From: Oscillatoria acuminata PCC 6304
GTDB lineage: Bacteria; Cyanobacteriota; Cyanobacteriia; Cyanobacteriales; Laspinemataceae
Direction of reading: 5' to 3'
Length of the DNA stretch: 64,000 nucleotides
Assembly: GCF_000317105.1 (NCBI RefSeq)
Contig: NC_019693.1
Coordinates: forward strand, 3,038,001-3,102,000
Part shown: piece by piece, positions 6,771 through 16,563 of the stretch
Position numbering within the stretch: the stretch's first letter is position 1
Layout of the letters: the number at the start of each line of letters is the position of its first letter
Made by a program: the position numbers and the translations under genes
The notes under the pieces: generated by a model
Told to the model about the DNA's origin: nothing
The model's database searches: none
The model's input: only the letters and a program-made list of their open reading frames with translations

Positions 6771-7856
6771 TTATCCAGCTAATGCTTGAAGTAACGCATC
6801 ACCCATTTTGCGACATCCTACTAGTTTCATGCCTTCGGACATGATATCTCCCGTGCGATATCCGGCATCGAGGACTTGGAGAACCGCTTGCTCAATTTTG
6901 GTGGCTGCTTCCGGTTGATCTAACCCATAGCGCAACATCATTGCTGCACTTAGGACTTGGGCGATCGGGTTGGCTTTATCCTGTCCAGCGATATCGGGGG
7001 CCGAACCATGCACGGGTTCAAATAAACCGGGACCGGATGCCCCTAAACTGGCAGAAGGCAGCATTCCAATACTGCCCGTCAGCATGGCAGCAGCATCGGA
7101 GAGAATATCTCCAAACAGGTTGCCGGTAACAATGGTATCGAATTGTTTGGGCCACCGGACTAATTGCATGGCGGCGTTATCGACATACAGGTGAGAGAGT
7201 TCCACATCGCTGTATTCTGCGGCGAGTTGAGTGATGCGATCGCGCCAGAGTTGGGAGACATCCAGGACGTTTGCCTTATCCACGGAACATAATTTACCCT
7301 GGCGTTTGCGGGCTGTCTCGAAGGCGACACGGCCAATGCGATCGATTTCTGAGTCCGTATAGGCCATTGTATTGACGCCGCGTTTTTCTCCGGTTTCCGT
7401 CTCGAAAATGCCTTTCGGTTGACCGAAGTAAATGCCGCCCGTGAGTTCCCGGACGACCATGATATCCACGCCTTCGACGACTTCCCGCTTGAGACTGGAG
7501 GCATCCACCAGTTGGGGTAAGATGGTCGCAGGTCGTAAATTGGCAAAGAGATTTAAACCCGCCCGCAGTCCCAGTAAGCCGGTTTCCGGTCGTTGGTGAC
7601 GGGGGAGGTTATCCCATTTGTAGCCACCGATCGCCGCGAGGAGGACGGCATCACTATCTTGGCATTGGTTGAGGGTTTCCGAGGGCAGGGGTTCTCCAGT
7701 GGCATCGATGGCAGATCCGCCGATCGCCGCTTCGGTGAAGGTAAAACTCAAGTCGAGTTGTTGTCCGACAAGGTTTAAGACGTCTACCGCGATCGCCATA
7801 ATTTCAGGGCCGATGCCGTCGCCGGGAAGAAGAGTTATGCGGTAGTTTTGGGTCAT
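6771..7856 (-). CDS. leuB: 3-isopropylmalate dehydrogenase
   Basis: 361 aa, full length. LeuB oxidatively decarboxylates 3-isopropylmalate to 2-oxoisocaproate in leucine synthesis, in the cytoplasm, using NAD and a divalent metal. The sequence begins with [15 protein letters not shown], has [15 protein letters not shown] in the substrate loop, the metal/substrate region around [16 protein letters not shown] and [13 protein letters not shown], and the nucleotide-binding [12 protein letters not shown]. The last element favours leuB over isocitrate or tartrate dehydrogenase. It stands alone; the other leucine genes are not here. Confidence 0.97.
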   Translation of the reverse strand: MTQNYRITLLPGDGIGPEIMAIAVDVLNLVGQQLDLSFTFTEAAIGGSAIDATGEPLPSETLNQCQDSDAVLLAAIGGYKWDNLPRHQRPETGLLGLRAGLNLFANLRPATILPQLVDASSLKREVVEGVDIMVVRELTGGIYFGQPKGIFETETGEKRGVNTMAYTDSEIDRIGRVAFETARKRQGKLCSVDKANVLDVSQLWRDRITQLAAEYSDVELSHLYVDNAAMQLVRWPKQFDTIVTGNLFGDILSDAAAMLTGSIGMLPSASLGASGPGLFEPVHGSAPDIAGQDKANPIAQVLSAAMMLRYGLDQPEAATKIEQAVLQVLDAGYRTGDIMSEGMKLVGCRKMGDALLQALAG

Positions 7857-8057
7857 AGGATGTTCTCAACAAGTTCTTGCAAATGATTCATCATATCCAA
7901 AAACTGTCCCGTTTGAGACTGGATGGAGGACATCGGGATCGGGGGCGATCGCAGATCATTCTCAGGTCAAATTTCTACCGGAGTCTTTTCATTTTAAACT
8001 AAAGGGAGATCAAGAGAGCATTTCGGGTTTTATTTAGGTTGATTATTTGGATTTAAA

Positions 8058-8792
8058 ATGACGATTTTTAGGTTTCGGCAAAAAGCATCGCAGTTGATTC
8101 AGTTTTGGCAGAGGAAATTTAATTCGCACTCGGTTTTTTCCCTGCAATCCGTTGTGTTGATTAAGGGGATTCTGCTATCTTTGCTGTCAATAGGGGTATT
8201 TTTGTATATTACCGATGAGGTCATGGATTTAGAAACCCGAAATTGGGATGTCAACCTCATGCTGGCGGTTCAAAAAACCCATACTCCCCTACTGGATGTG
8301 GCCATGAAAAGTTTTTCAACCTTGGGAGGACATATTGTCTTATTTGGGATTTCTGTGGGATTAGCGATCAAGTTTTGGATCCGCCGACAGCGGCCTGAAT
8401 TGTTTGGATTGTTGGTAGCTGCCGTAGGCGGGACTCTACTCAATTTGTTGATTAAAGCCTGTTTAAATCGCGATCGACCCCAGATGTGGGCCCTAATCAA
8501 TGATGACCTGAATACCTCTAGCTATCCGAGTGGTCATGTGACCATTGGGCTGATAATTTATGGGTTTTGTGGCTATTTGTTAGCCCGATATTTTCCCCGA
8601 TGGCGGGGGTTGATTTATCTGGGGACTTTTTTACTAATGTTGGCGATCGGTTGGAGTCGAATATATGTCGGCTTGCATTGGCCCACGGATGTTTTAGCCG
8701 GATATGCCACAGGTTTTGCTTGGTTGAATGCCTCAATTCTCAGCTTTGAAATTGGCAAACAGCGAGAAGAAATACGGCGCAAACAGGTTTAA
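8058..8792 (+). CDS. PAP2-family membrane phosphatase
   Basis: 244 aa with about five or six hydrophobic segments. All three signature motifs of the type 2 phosphatidic acid phosphatase superfamily are present: K133-x6-R140P141 (KACLNRDRP), PSGH at 157-160 with the catalytic-cycle His, and SR(200-201)-x5-H207-x3-D211 (SRIYVGLHWPTD). These integral membrane enzymes remove phosphate from lipid phosphates such as phosphatidate or undecaprenyl pyrophosphate; which one cannot be told here. It lies divergent from leuB and alone. Confidence 0.92.
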   Translation: MTIFRFRQKASQLIQFWQRKFNSHSVFSLQSVVLIKGILLSLLSIGVFLYITDEVMDLETRNWDVNLMLAVQKTHTPLLDVAMKSFSTLGGHIVLFGISVGLAIKFWIRRQRPELFGLLVAAVGGTLLNLLIKACLNRDRPQMWALINDDLNTSSYPSGHVTIGLIIYGFCGYLLARYFPRWRGLIYLGTFLLMLAIGWSRIYVGLHWPTDVLAGYATGFAWLNASILSFEIGKQREEIRRKQV

Positions 8793-8882
8793 TGTTTATT
8801 TAAGATTTTTTGATAAAGTGGGCGTTTAAAATTTTCTGGATGTAGGACCAAATAACCAGACTCTTACGAGGATTTAGGACCA

Positions 8883-9701
8883 ATGATTTTACAGGATTAT
8901 CAGCCGCCAGTTAGCCAACTCCTCACCTTTGGTGACGCTAGAGATATCGCTCTGGAAAACAATTATATCGAACAAATTGGATTCACCGAAGAACATATCC
9001 CCGACTTAATTCGGATGGCTATAGATCCGGAATTAAACTGGGCGTATTCAGATACCCTAGAAGTTTGGGCTCCCATCCATGCTTGGCGATCGCTCGGCCA
9101 ACTTCGGGCCGCAGCGGCAGTTAAGCCCTTACTCTCCTTAATGGATGAATTAAAAGACTCCGATTGGTACACGGATGAAATGCCCACCGTCCTGGCACAA
9201 ATTGGCCCCGTAACCCTTCCCGATTTAATCGCTTATTTAGCCAATCCCCATTATAATTCCCATCAGCGAGCTATCATTACTGAGTCTATCGCTTTAATCG
9301 GAAAGCAATATCCTGAATATCGAGATGAATGTGTTAAAATTTTAACCCGGAGGTTAGCAGATTATAAAAGTAATCCAAATGAATTAAATGGCTGGATAGT
9401 TTGTAACTTAATAGATTTAAAAGCGGTAGAATCAGCGTCCGTAATAGAAGCCGGATTTGCTGCCGATGCCATCAATCCCTTTATTCCTGGAGACTGGAAT
9501 GAAGTGCAAGTTAACTTGGGGTTAAAAACTCGGGAAGAACTTCCCGAACCGGATAATACAATTCGTCAAAATTGGCTAGAAGCCATGCATGAATATTCCC
9601 AGAAGCACCCTGAGATAAATTCTCCTGGGTTTGGAACCGGGTTAGCTAAAAATCAGACCCCGGCTAATCCGAAAAAGAAGAAAAAGAAAAAACGTAAATA
9701 A
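8883..9701 (+). CDS. HEAT-like/DUF1186-type protein with poly-lysine tail
   Basis: 272 aa. Helical repeats run through most of the protein: APIHAWRSLGQLRAAAAVKP, then MPTVLAQIGPVTLPDLIAYL, then the YNSHQRAIITESIALIG region. This resembles the DUF1186/HEAT family. Some relatives end in a zinc-binding SEC-C motif; here the tail is instead PKKKKKKKRK, which would bind nucleic acid or acidic surfaces. No enzymatic motif is seen. Function is unknown; scaffold or adaptor is the safest reading. A 73-bp leader separates it from other genes. Confidence 0.65.
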   Translation: MILQDYQPPVSQLLTFGDARDIALENNYIEQIGFTEEHIPDLIRMAIDPELNWAYSDTLEVWAPIHAWRSLGQLRAAAAVKPLLSLMDELKDSDWYTDEMPTVLAQIGPVTLPDLIAYLANPHYNSHQRAIITESIALIGKQYPEYRDECVKILTRRLADYKSNPNELNGWIVCNLIDLKAVESASVIEAGFAADAINPFIPGDWNEVQVNLGLKTREELPEPDNTIRQNWLEAMHEYSQKHPEINSPGFGTGLAKNQTPANPKKKKKKKRK

Positions 9702-9787
9702 CTCACAACAATCCGCTATTCTCTTGTACTCCAGAGGCTAAAAACTAGCAGGGTAAGCTCATCTAATACTAAATCCGGTTGTTAAAA

Positions 9788-9854
9788 GTATTAAAAATTG
9801 TAGTATTAAAAATTGTAGTATTAAAAATCGTAGGGTGGGCATTGCCCACCCTAC
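9788..9854. repeat. Three 15-bp tandem repeats abutting a palindrome
   Basis: GTATTAAAAATTGTA occurs at 9788-9802 and 9803-9817, and as GTATTAAAAATCGTA at 9818-9832. The last copy runs into the palindrome GTAGGGTGGGC-ATT-GCCCACCCTAC (9830-9854). A 9-bp inverted repeat TGAGAATTG/CAATTCTCA (9869-9903) follows. All sit between two convergent genes and may terminate both. Confidence 0.85.
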
Positions 9855-9941
9855 AATTGCTTGAGAGTTGAGAATTGTTAAGCTTTAGATATAGCAATTC
9901 TCAGATAAATGTCGTAATGAAGTCTAGGCCCTGTAAAGGTT

Positions 9942-10301
9942 TCATCGCTTTTTTACGTTTCCACTTAACTGAGAACCGCTATACTCAATCGTTATTATGC
10001 TTTCAGCAGAGATAGAAAGAGAAACATCTCCCAGAGTACGCCCTGCCTTTGCATCCGAAAGTCTTTTTTTACCTGCCTGCGTTAATTCCCAGCGATCGCG
10101 AGGCGAACCCGGTTGGACTTCTCGGGTGAGGAAACCCTCTGCTGCCAGTTTCTTTAATACCTCCATCATATCGGGTTCTCTGGGTACGTCTAACCGTGAA
10201 AGTGCCTGAGCAATTTCATACCAACTCCATATTCCCTCGCCTTTAGCGACTAATTGAAGAAGTATTAATTCAAGTTGAGTTAATTCGTTTGAATGATTCA
10301 T
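9942..10301 (-). CDS. Winged-helix protein (PadR/MarR-like fold)
   Basis: 119 aa. Residues 8-80 look like a winged helix: LELILLQLVAKGEGIWSWYE, a recognition-type MMEVLKKLAAEGFLTREV, then the wing PRDRWELTQAGKKRL. The C-terminal 35 residues match nothing known to me. Its ATG overlaps the stop of the upstream 136-aa gene (TTAATG at about 10299-10303), so the two are co-translated. It could be a transcription regulator of the pair or, as winged helices sometimes are in polymorphic-toxin loci, an immunity protein. The choice is unresolved. Confidence 0.7.
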   Translation of the reverse strand: MNHSNELTQLELILLQLVAKGEGIWSWYEIAQALSRLDVPREPDMMEVLKKLAAEGFLTREVQPGSPRDRWELTQAGKKRLSDAKAGRTLGDVSLSISAESIITIEYSGSQLSGNVKKR

Positions 10302-10711
10302 TAAAATTCCTCTACACTCGGATGAAATAAAACACCAAGACCTTCTGTTAGTCTATAATCCTCAAGAGTGGCTGTGTGAGCGTTATTCCAGACTTCATAA
10401 GCTTCATCTGGATCCCCAGGTTGTCCTGAAGAATAGCCGATTTTCTTGTACCTCAGACATTCCCTAAGTTCATGGGTGTAGAAGCGCAGATCTACTGGTT
10501 CTGCCACAAGTTGACCAGCGGCAATTTTTCTCAATCGCTCTACCATTTTCAGTTCTGCCTCACCAACAGGACTAAATCTGCGGATATGAGCTGCTACTCG
10601 CTGGGCACCTTTTTGGGTTATTTTCGCTTTTTGATACTCGAGTCTGAGAATTGGCCCACCGGCTCTTGAGGGATCGAAAGGTCTGCCACTGATAGCACCT
10701 CTTTCTCGCAT
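10301..10711 (-). CDS. Unknown protein coupled to winged-helix gene; possible toxin-domain orphan
   Basis: 136 aa. The N-terminus (RERGAISGRPFDPSRAGGPI) is Gly/Pro-rich and reads like the linker before a C-terminal toxin domain. The remainder contains LRFYTHELRECLRYKKIGY and EVWNNAHTATLEDYRL, with His/Glu pairs that could be catalytic. An in-frame stop TGA lies just upstream of the ATG, so this is the whole frame. Overlap with the winged-helix gene and the linker-like start suggest a domain detached from a larger polymorphic toxin with its partner. This is inference; no family was recognised. Confidence 0.55.
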   Translation of the reverse strand: MRERGAISGRPFDPSRAGGPILRLEYQKAKITQKGAQRVAAHIRRFSPVGEAELKMVERLRKIAAGQLVAEPVDLRFYTHELRECLRYKKIGYSSGQPGDPDEAYEVWNNAHTATLEDYRLTEGLGVLFHPSVEEF

Positions 10712-10939
10712 TTTAGCTCATTTGTGTTTACAGGGAAAGCAGTATTCATTTTATGCCCTTTAGTCATTGCCAATCGAACGGGAATAGTCAATGTCATTAA
10801 TCGACAGTTAACAATCTAGTATTACTAAATCAAACGAGCGCATTCTAGCGGCATGGCAAAGCTGCCTTTTGCTCCATGGGAAATTTAGGGAAATTTACAG
10901 AGGGGCGATCGCCGTCTCGGATGCAGAATCTCTTCCGAA

Positions 10940-13900
10940 TCAGCGACAAATGCGAATTTGAGGAATGACCACAAACCAGTCTTCTTTAATTTCTCCGGTA
11001 ATCTCGTCGGTTTTTAAGTGTCGGTAAATGCTTTTAACCGTCACTTCTGAGGGCTGAAACTGGAAGCGATCGGGCTGAAGTCCTTGTTGTCCTAATTCCC
11101 TATCTCCCTTGCGGGATAAACCGCCAATTTCCTCACCTGTTTCTGTTAAAATCGCCCATCCATTGCGATAGCGGTTAACTTTCATTTGAAGCGGGGAATC
11201 TTCTTGTAAAGTTTTGATAATTTCCTGCTGAGTTTCCCTTGAGCAAGCGCCGATATTCACATCCCTGGGAGTCAAGTCTAAATAAAGCATCCGTTCGGGG
11301 AATACACCCCCTATCTGTTCTATTTGTTTGCTGCTAACGCCAGTTTCACCCACGAACTGACTCGGATTGGTGCCGCATAATAGCAGTTCTTCTTTCGCCC
11401 GAGTCATGGCAACATAAAACAACCGTCGCTCGGATTCAATTTTATAGGCGCTTGTTTCAAATTTATCGGTTAACAGGATAACCTTGCGAAACTCCAGCCC
11501 TTTTGCTCCATGACAACTGGTGACCAAAACGGCATTTTCTTCTAAATTAACATCGCTGTTATTGTATTCATACAAAGTGGCAAAAACTTCACCCGCACTT
11601 AAAGGCAAGGCGATTTCCTCAGATCCATATCCCCGTTCTAAATCTAAATCCGTAGCAATCTTGAGCAGGGTTTTGACAGTGGGTTCGGTTTGGCTCCGAT
11701 TCCAGGCGCTGAACCGACTTGCCATCCAGGATTTTACAGACTCTTGCGGAGAAAAAATGCGATCGCTATCTTGGTTTAACTCGTCAATCAGTTGGCAGGT
11801 GACACGATTGCGAATCAGCTTGATATCACCACCTTTGAGTGCATAAGTCGCAATTTTCTCTCGTTCCAACAGCAACCGAATCGGACTGAGAATATCCCAC
11901 TGACGAGCTAAAACGGCAATATCGTTGGCAGCAACTCCGTCACGCAACCAAGACTGAATTTTTTGCGTCACCCAAACCGCTTGTGAGGCGCGATCGCTAA
12001 ACGAAAAAGCAGCAACGGGTTTGCAGATTTCCCCTTTGCGATCGGCGTTAATCCGAACTTGCTCCTCAGGGGTTTGTTTAGAACGTTTGGGATTATGTTG
12101 GATGAGATGGTTCGCCGCTGCGATAATCGCTTCTGTCGAACGGTAATTTTCCGTCAGCAAAAATCGCTTCGCTCGATATTCCTCTTCAAACTGTTGGATG
12201 TATTTGGCGCTCGTTTTTTTAAGAGTTTCGTACAAATTCTGGTCATCATCCCCGATCGCGCAAAGGTTAATCTGAACCGAGCGCGACTCATCTCCCGAAT
12301 CTCCCAATCCGGCAATCAGTTTAATCAAGCGATACTCATCTTCGGCGACATCCTGGTATTCATCCACAAAAATATACTCGACATTTCCGAGTAATTGAAT
12401 CCGTCGCACTTGAATATCGGCATCCTCCGATTCGTCTCCCTCTGCGATTAAATCGCACGCTTCCTTGAGCAGTTGTTGAAATTCTGTATCTTTGGTCAGT
12501 CTTTGATTCCCTTGGGTGCGACCTAACAATGCCAGTGCTAATCCGTGAAAGGTATAGACGCGCAATCGCGAAGCGATCGCTCCAATTAATTCTTGCAATC
12601 GCAATCGCAATTCCCGCACTGCATTGCGATTATAAGCTAACACTAAGATGCGATCGGGATCGACTCGCTTCACTTTCACCAGATAGGCAATGCGACGCAC
12701 GATCGTCCGGGTTTTACCAGAACCAGGGCCAGCGATCGCTAATAATGTGGGTTCTTCGGCTAAAACAATTTGCTCCTGCGCCGCGTTTAAATCCCCCATA
12801 ATGCGGCTGTAGTCATCCTGGGTCACGGGACGTTTTGCCGCTTCTGCAAACAGATCGGGATAGCGTTTGCGAAAGTCCTTTTCTGACAGGCTAAAGTAAT
12901 CCTCAACTAACTGCTGACGCCCTGCTGCTTCTTCAGTTTGTCCGTACTTTAGCATCAGATGAGTCCGGCGGGTTTGCTCGTCATAATAATTCTGAATTTT
13001 CCCATATCCACTCCCAATAACCGTTTCTTTTCGCCCTTTTATCACTCGCAGTTTCAGCGCTTGATGGAAAAGATTCGCTCCTTCCGTCAATCGGATCAAT
13101 TTGCGCTGATGCAACCACAGCAATCCCGCCGAAAATTCCTCTTCCATGACTTTAAAAGGGCGGAGTTTTTGGTTAACGTCATTCAGCAGTTCCTCTAACT
13201 CATAAACCACCCGCAGTCGAGCGCCTTTTTTTGCCGACAGTTTTTCGTAGATAACCTCTAAGATCGCATTGGCTAAATCTTTCTGCGGATCTAAGTTTTC
13301 CAGTACCCTATCAAGTTGTTGGATCCGCACCAAGTCGCGATTGAGTTTGGTGACGCGCACCCATTTTTGAGAGACCCACCCTTCTAAAATATCCATCAAA
13401 TTGACCGCCCGAATTTTTTTCGTGCGTTCTGGATCTAATCGCGCCGCCAAACTTCGCAAATTGACCTGGATATACTCCCGTTCTCCTTGGAGTTCTAACA
13501 GTGCATCGAGCAGTTGTTCTTCCCACTCGCGCAGGCGATCGCAGTTAGTTCGGGCATCTCCTTTAACGCCTTTGTTAACGAGTAAAGTCAGGGGAATCTT
13601 AGCAGAACAAACTTCGGCTTTCTGAAGTTCTCGAATGCGGCGTGTCAGTTCCTTGGGGTCGATTCCCGATTCATCGCTTAAGCGATCAAGGGGGATGGGT
13701 TCTTCCTTTTCAATGTAATGCGCTTTCGCCAAGTGCATGGCGGAAATCAGCTTTTTAAATTGTTTAATCTGAGCCTTGGGTAGGATATGAGCGAGAGCAT
13801 ATTCTGCAAATTTTTCTTGGGACTCTTCATCGGTTTGACAAACCAGTTCAAACTGAACGTAAGCCGATAGATTTTCAGCCCGTTCGATTAACCCCAAATT

Positions 13901-16285
13901 TTCCAGATATTGCAGCGCGACTTTAATTTTGATGTCTCGATACTCCGGATCGGAGGCAAACTCTTCATCCAGTTCGCTGGTTTGTAAAATTTCATTGAGA
14001 GTTGCCCAAAACCACTCATCGGATGCGCCGCCATGTATGCGATCGCGAATGCTTCTGGCGGAAATAAAAATATTTCTCAAATCGGCTTCACTTAACTGCA
14101 TCTGACTTTGCAGGTAAAAGATGGTTTCGGCATCTTTTTCATCAAATAGGAGAATACAGCTTGCAGGTTTCCCATCTCGTCCGGCACGTCCCGTTTCCTG
14201 AACGTAGCCTTCTAAATTTGCACTCATGTTATGGTGAATCACCGCTCGCACGTCTTTGCGATTAATTCCCATGCCAAAGGCACAAGTCGCCACCACAACG
14301 TTTAATTCACCGGCTTTGAATTCCTCCAAAACCTCTTGTTTTTCTTGTTTGTTCAGCTTTCCGTGATAATATTTGGCCTCGATATTGGCTTGATTCAGCA
14401 AATTGGCTAGGCGTTCGGCATTTTTGCGAGTGGCAGTGTAGACGAGAACGCAACCGCCAAGCTGGCGAGCTTTTTCGACTTCCTGAAGCAGAATTTGCTC
14501 TTTATTGCCATTCACCGCGATCGCTTGATACTCTAAATTGGTTCGTGGTGTCGATTCAGAGATTAAGCTGCCAATATTCAGAGCGGATTCGGCAAATAGT
14601 TTTTTAATATCCTCTTGGACTTTTACCGTTGCGGTTGCTGTCATCAATGCCACCAGTGGCAAGGGACGTTGTTGATAGAGTTCCTCGATGAATTTGGGGA
14701 CATACCGATAGTCCGGTCGAAAATCCTGTCCCCACTGACTGATGCAATGCGCTTCGTCAATGACCCACAACGCTGGTGGCATTTCCTGAAGGATGACGCG
14801 GATGCTGGGCGATCGCAGTTGTTCCGGACTAATATAAAGTAATCCTTTGCTCCCTTCTCTGATTTGCTGCAACCGCTGCGATCGCTCCTGCATGGGAATA
14901 TTGCCATTGATAAATGTGGCAATATTTAATCCTTGTTCTTCTAAATCTTTGACTTGATCCGCCATCAGCGCTTGCAGGGGAGACATAATGACGGTTAAAC
15001 CGCGTTGAATTTCAAATAGCATCAACGCCGCAATCTGATAGCACAGGGATTTTCCGCTTCCGGTTGCCATCACCACCAAAGGGCGATCGCCTTTTAAAAT
15101 CCCTGCGATCGCTTCGTCTTGTTTTCCCCTAAATTTCTCCAGCCCAAACCGTTCTAAATATCTATGATAATCCGGTAAAACTCGCAGCGCATTCCAAATT
15201 TGATAAAATCCGGGCTGATGACTGAGCCATCCCGAAAAATGTTGGGGGGATTGGGCAATATTGCACTCATAGTTCCAAGCGATCAGCGCTGCTAAATACA
15301 GCCGACTGTTAAAGTCTGCGATCGCCGCTTTTTGCCAAAATTCTTGCAGATAATTGAGGTCAAAAGAGGCGATCGCTTCTTCTGGAAGTGTTTCCCAAGC
15401 CGGAGTCTCTTCGCTCTCTACATCTAACCTTTTAAAGAATTGCCGATAGGCGCAGTCGGCGTCCTCGCTTCCACAAGTCAGCAGCCAACTATAAATGTGC
15501 TGTAGCGATTGCGGTTTTTGCTCCAGTTCGGCAATAATTTGATGCAGCAGTTGCTCCGTCGCCCGAGCATCTTCCAGAGGATTGTTACTCGCATACGCAC
15601 TCGGCTTATACTCTTTATTGAGCTTATGTGACGCTTCTAACGGAAACGCTAACAGTGACAATTCCAAAGTGTCGATAATTTCCCAAGGGTACAATTCCGG
15701 TTGTTGTTCGATGAGATACTTATAGTCAAAGCGCCGGAAATTGTGTCCGCAAATTACCAAACCCTTTTCCTTAAACTCCTTTAGCCTCCCCCAAGCAAAG
15801 TCAAAATCCCTCTCAAAAATATCATCACTCCAATTTTGGCAATGTAACCCAATCCGATAGAGATTTCCCTCACCATTAACTTCTAAATCCAGATAGCAAT
15901 AATAATTTCCCGATTTGTTGTCTACTAGACTACCGTTTTTTCCTAAATTTTCGGCTAGGATAATGATTTTATTGTCAACATCAAACTCCTCCTGCCAATC
16001 CATCTCAAAACTATTCTCTTGCTTCCCACAAAGCTTGACTTTGGCAATGCAATCGATTTGTAAACCCAAGATCTGCGATCGGATCGACTCTACCCACTGC
16101 TCTGGATCGGGTACGGTATCTGCCTCCAGTATCACTTTAAGACAATCGTGCTTTAGCGACGCTTTTCCCAGAATGCCTTGCGGCTGTAGCGACTGGTTGA
16201 GCAGGGTTGCGATCGCCTCCACATCCCCCTGCTGTGCTTGTTCCAGAAGATCTCCCTGATTCATCGCTGGCAAATTCCTACCCAA
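10940..16285 (-). CDS. DEDD exonuclease - RecQ - UvrD fusion helicase
   Basis: 1781 aa carrying three enzyme modules. (1) An N-terminal cyanobacterial helper domain (10-90), then a DEDD-type exonuclease (about 128-255) with YLDLEVN, CGHNFRRFDYKYL and NPLEDARATEQ. (2) A RecQ helicase (about 380-720): Walker A ATGSGKSLCYQ (407-417), VIDEAHCISQW with DEAH at 510-513, TATATVKVQ and QETGRAGRDGKP (696-706). (3) After winged-helix-like and linker regions (750-1150), a UvrD/Rep-type SF1 helicase with AIAGPGSGKTRTIV (Walker A 1185-1192), VDEYQD, GDDDQNLYE, LTENYRS, SCHGAKGLEF and FYVAMTRAKEEL. It stands alone. It is presumably a DNA repair or genome-protection enzyme that unwinds in both SF1 and SF2 modes and trims ends. 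Confidence 0.92.
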   Translation of the reverse strand: MGRNLPAMNQGDLLEQAQQGDVEAIATLLNQSLQPQGILGKASLKHDCLKVILEADTVPDPEQWVESIRSQILGLQIDCIAKVKLCGKQENSFEMDWQEEFDVDNKIIILAENLGKNGSLVDNKSGNYYCYLDLEVNGEGNLYRIGLHCQNWSDDIFERDFDFAWGRLKEFKEKGLVICGHNFRRFDYKYLIEQQPELYPWEIIDTLELSLLAFPLEASHKLNKEYKPSAYASNNPLEDARATEQLLHQIIAELEQKPQSLQHIYSWLLTCGSEDADCAYRQFFKRLDVESEETPAWETLPEEAIASFDLNYLQEFWQKAAIADFNSRLYLAALIAWNYECNIAQSPQHFSGWLSHQPGFYQIWNALRVLPDYHRYLERFGLEKFRGKQDEAIAGILKGDRPLVVMATGSGKSLCYQIAALMLFEIQRGLTVIMSPLQALMADQVKDLEEQGLNIATFINGNIPMQERSQRLQQIREGSKGLLYISPEQLRSPSIRVILQEMPPALWVIDEAHCISQWGQDFRPDYRYVPKFIEELYQQRPLPLVALMTATATVKVQEDIKKLFAESALNIGSLISESTPRTNLEYQAIAVNGNKEQILLQEVEKARQLGGCVLVYTATRKNAERLANLLNQANIEAKYYHGKLNKQEKQEVLEEFKAGELNVVVATCAFGMGINRKDVRAVIHHNMSANLEGYVQETGRAGRDGKPASCILLFDEKDAETIFYLQSQMQLSEADLRNIFISARSIRDRIHGGASDEWFWATLNEILQTSELDEEFASDPEYRDIKIKVALQYLENLGLIERAENLSAYVQFELVCQTDEESQEKFAEYALAHILPKAQIKQFKKLISAMHLAKAHYIEKEEPIPLDRLSDESGIDPKELTRRIRELQKAEVCSAKIPLTLLVNKGVKGDARTNCDRLREWEEQLLDALLELQGEREYIQVNLRSLAARLDPERTKKIRAVNLMDILEGWVSQKWVRVTKLNRDLVRIQQLDRVLENLDPQKDLANAILEVIYEKLSAKKGARLRVVYELEELLNDVNQKLRPFKVMEEEFSAGLLWLHQRKLIRLTEGANLFHQALKLRVIKGRKETVIGSGYGKIQNYYDEQTRRTHLMLKYGQTEEAAGRQQLVEDYFSLSEKDFRKRYPDLFAEAAKRPVTQDDYSRIMGDLNAAQEQIVLAEEPTLLAIAGPGSGKTRTIVRRIAYLVKVKRVDPDRILVLAYNRNAVRELRLRLQELIGAIASRLRVYTFHGLALALLGRTQGNQRLTKDTEFQQLLKEACDLIAEGDESEDADIQVRRIQLLGNVEYIFVDEYQDVAEDEYRLIKLIAGLGDSGDESRSVQINLCAIGDDDQNLYETLKKTSAKYIQQFEEEYRAKRFLLTENYRSTEAIIAAANHLIQHNPKRSKQTPEEQVRINADRKGEICKPVAAFSFSDRASQAVWVTQKIQSWLRDGVAANDIAVLARQWDILSPIRLLLEREKIATYALKGGDIKLIRNRVTCQLIDELNQDSDRIFSPQESVKSWMASRFSAWNRSQTEPTVKTLLKIATDLDLERGYGSEEIALPLSAGEVFATLYEYNNSDVNLEENAVLVTSCHGAKGLEFRKVILLTDKFETSAYKIESERRLFYVAMTRAKEELLLCGTNPSQFVGETGVSSKQIEQIGGVFPERMLYLDLTPRDVNIGACSRETQQEIIKTLQEDSPLQMKVNRYRNGWAILTETGEEIGGLSRKGDRELGQQGLQPDRFQFQPSEVTVKSIYRHLKTDEITGEIKEDWFVVIPQIRICR

Positions 16286-16563
16286 TCGTGTTTGAAAATA
16301 GCAGTTTCCATCACTTTACCCTAATTCACGCTTTCAGATTGTTAAGAAATTCAAACCCCTCTCCACTCCACATCGGTTTATCTCTCCAACAACTGCATCC
16401 CTCGTTGAACTCATTTGCCTTCAGACTCTCCCCGGAGTAGGCAAAAGACTGAGGCAAAGGTTACGATAGACAGAATAAAGGCAGATAACTTAGGGTTGGC
16501 AATCCATCCCTGAGTTTTCTGCCTACCTGTGGCTTTTCCAAATTTTGTCCTCAAAATAATTTT

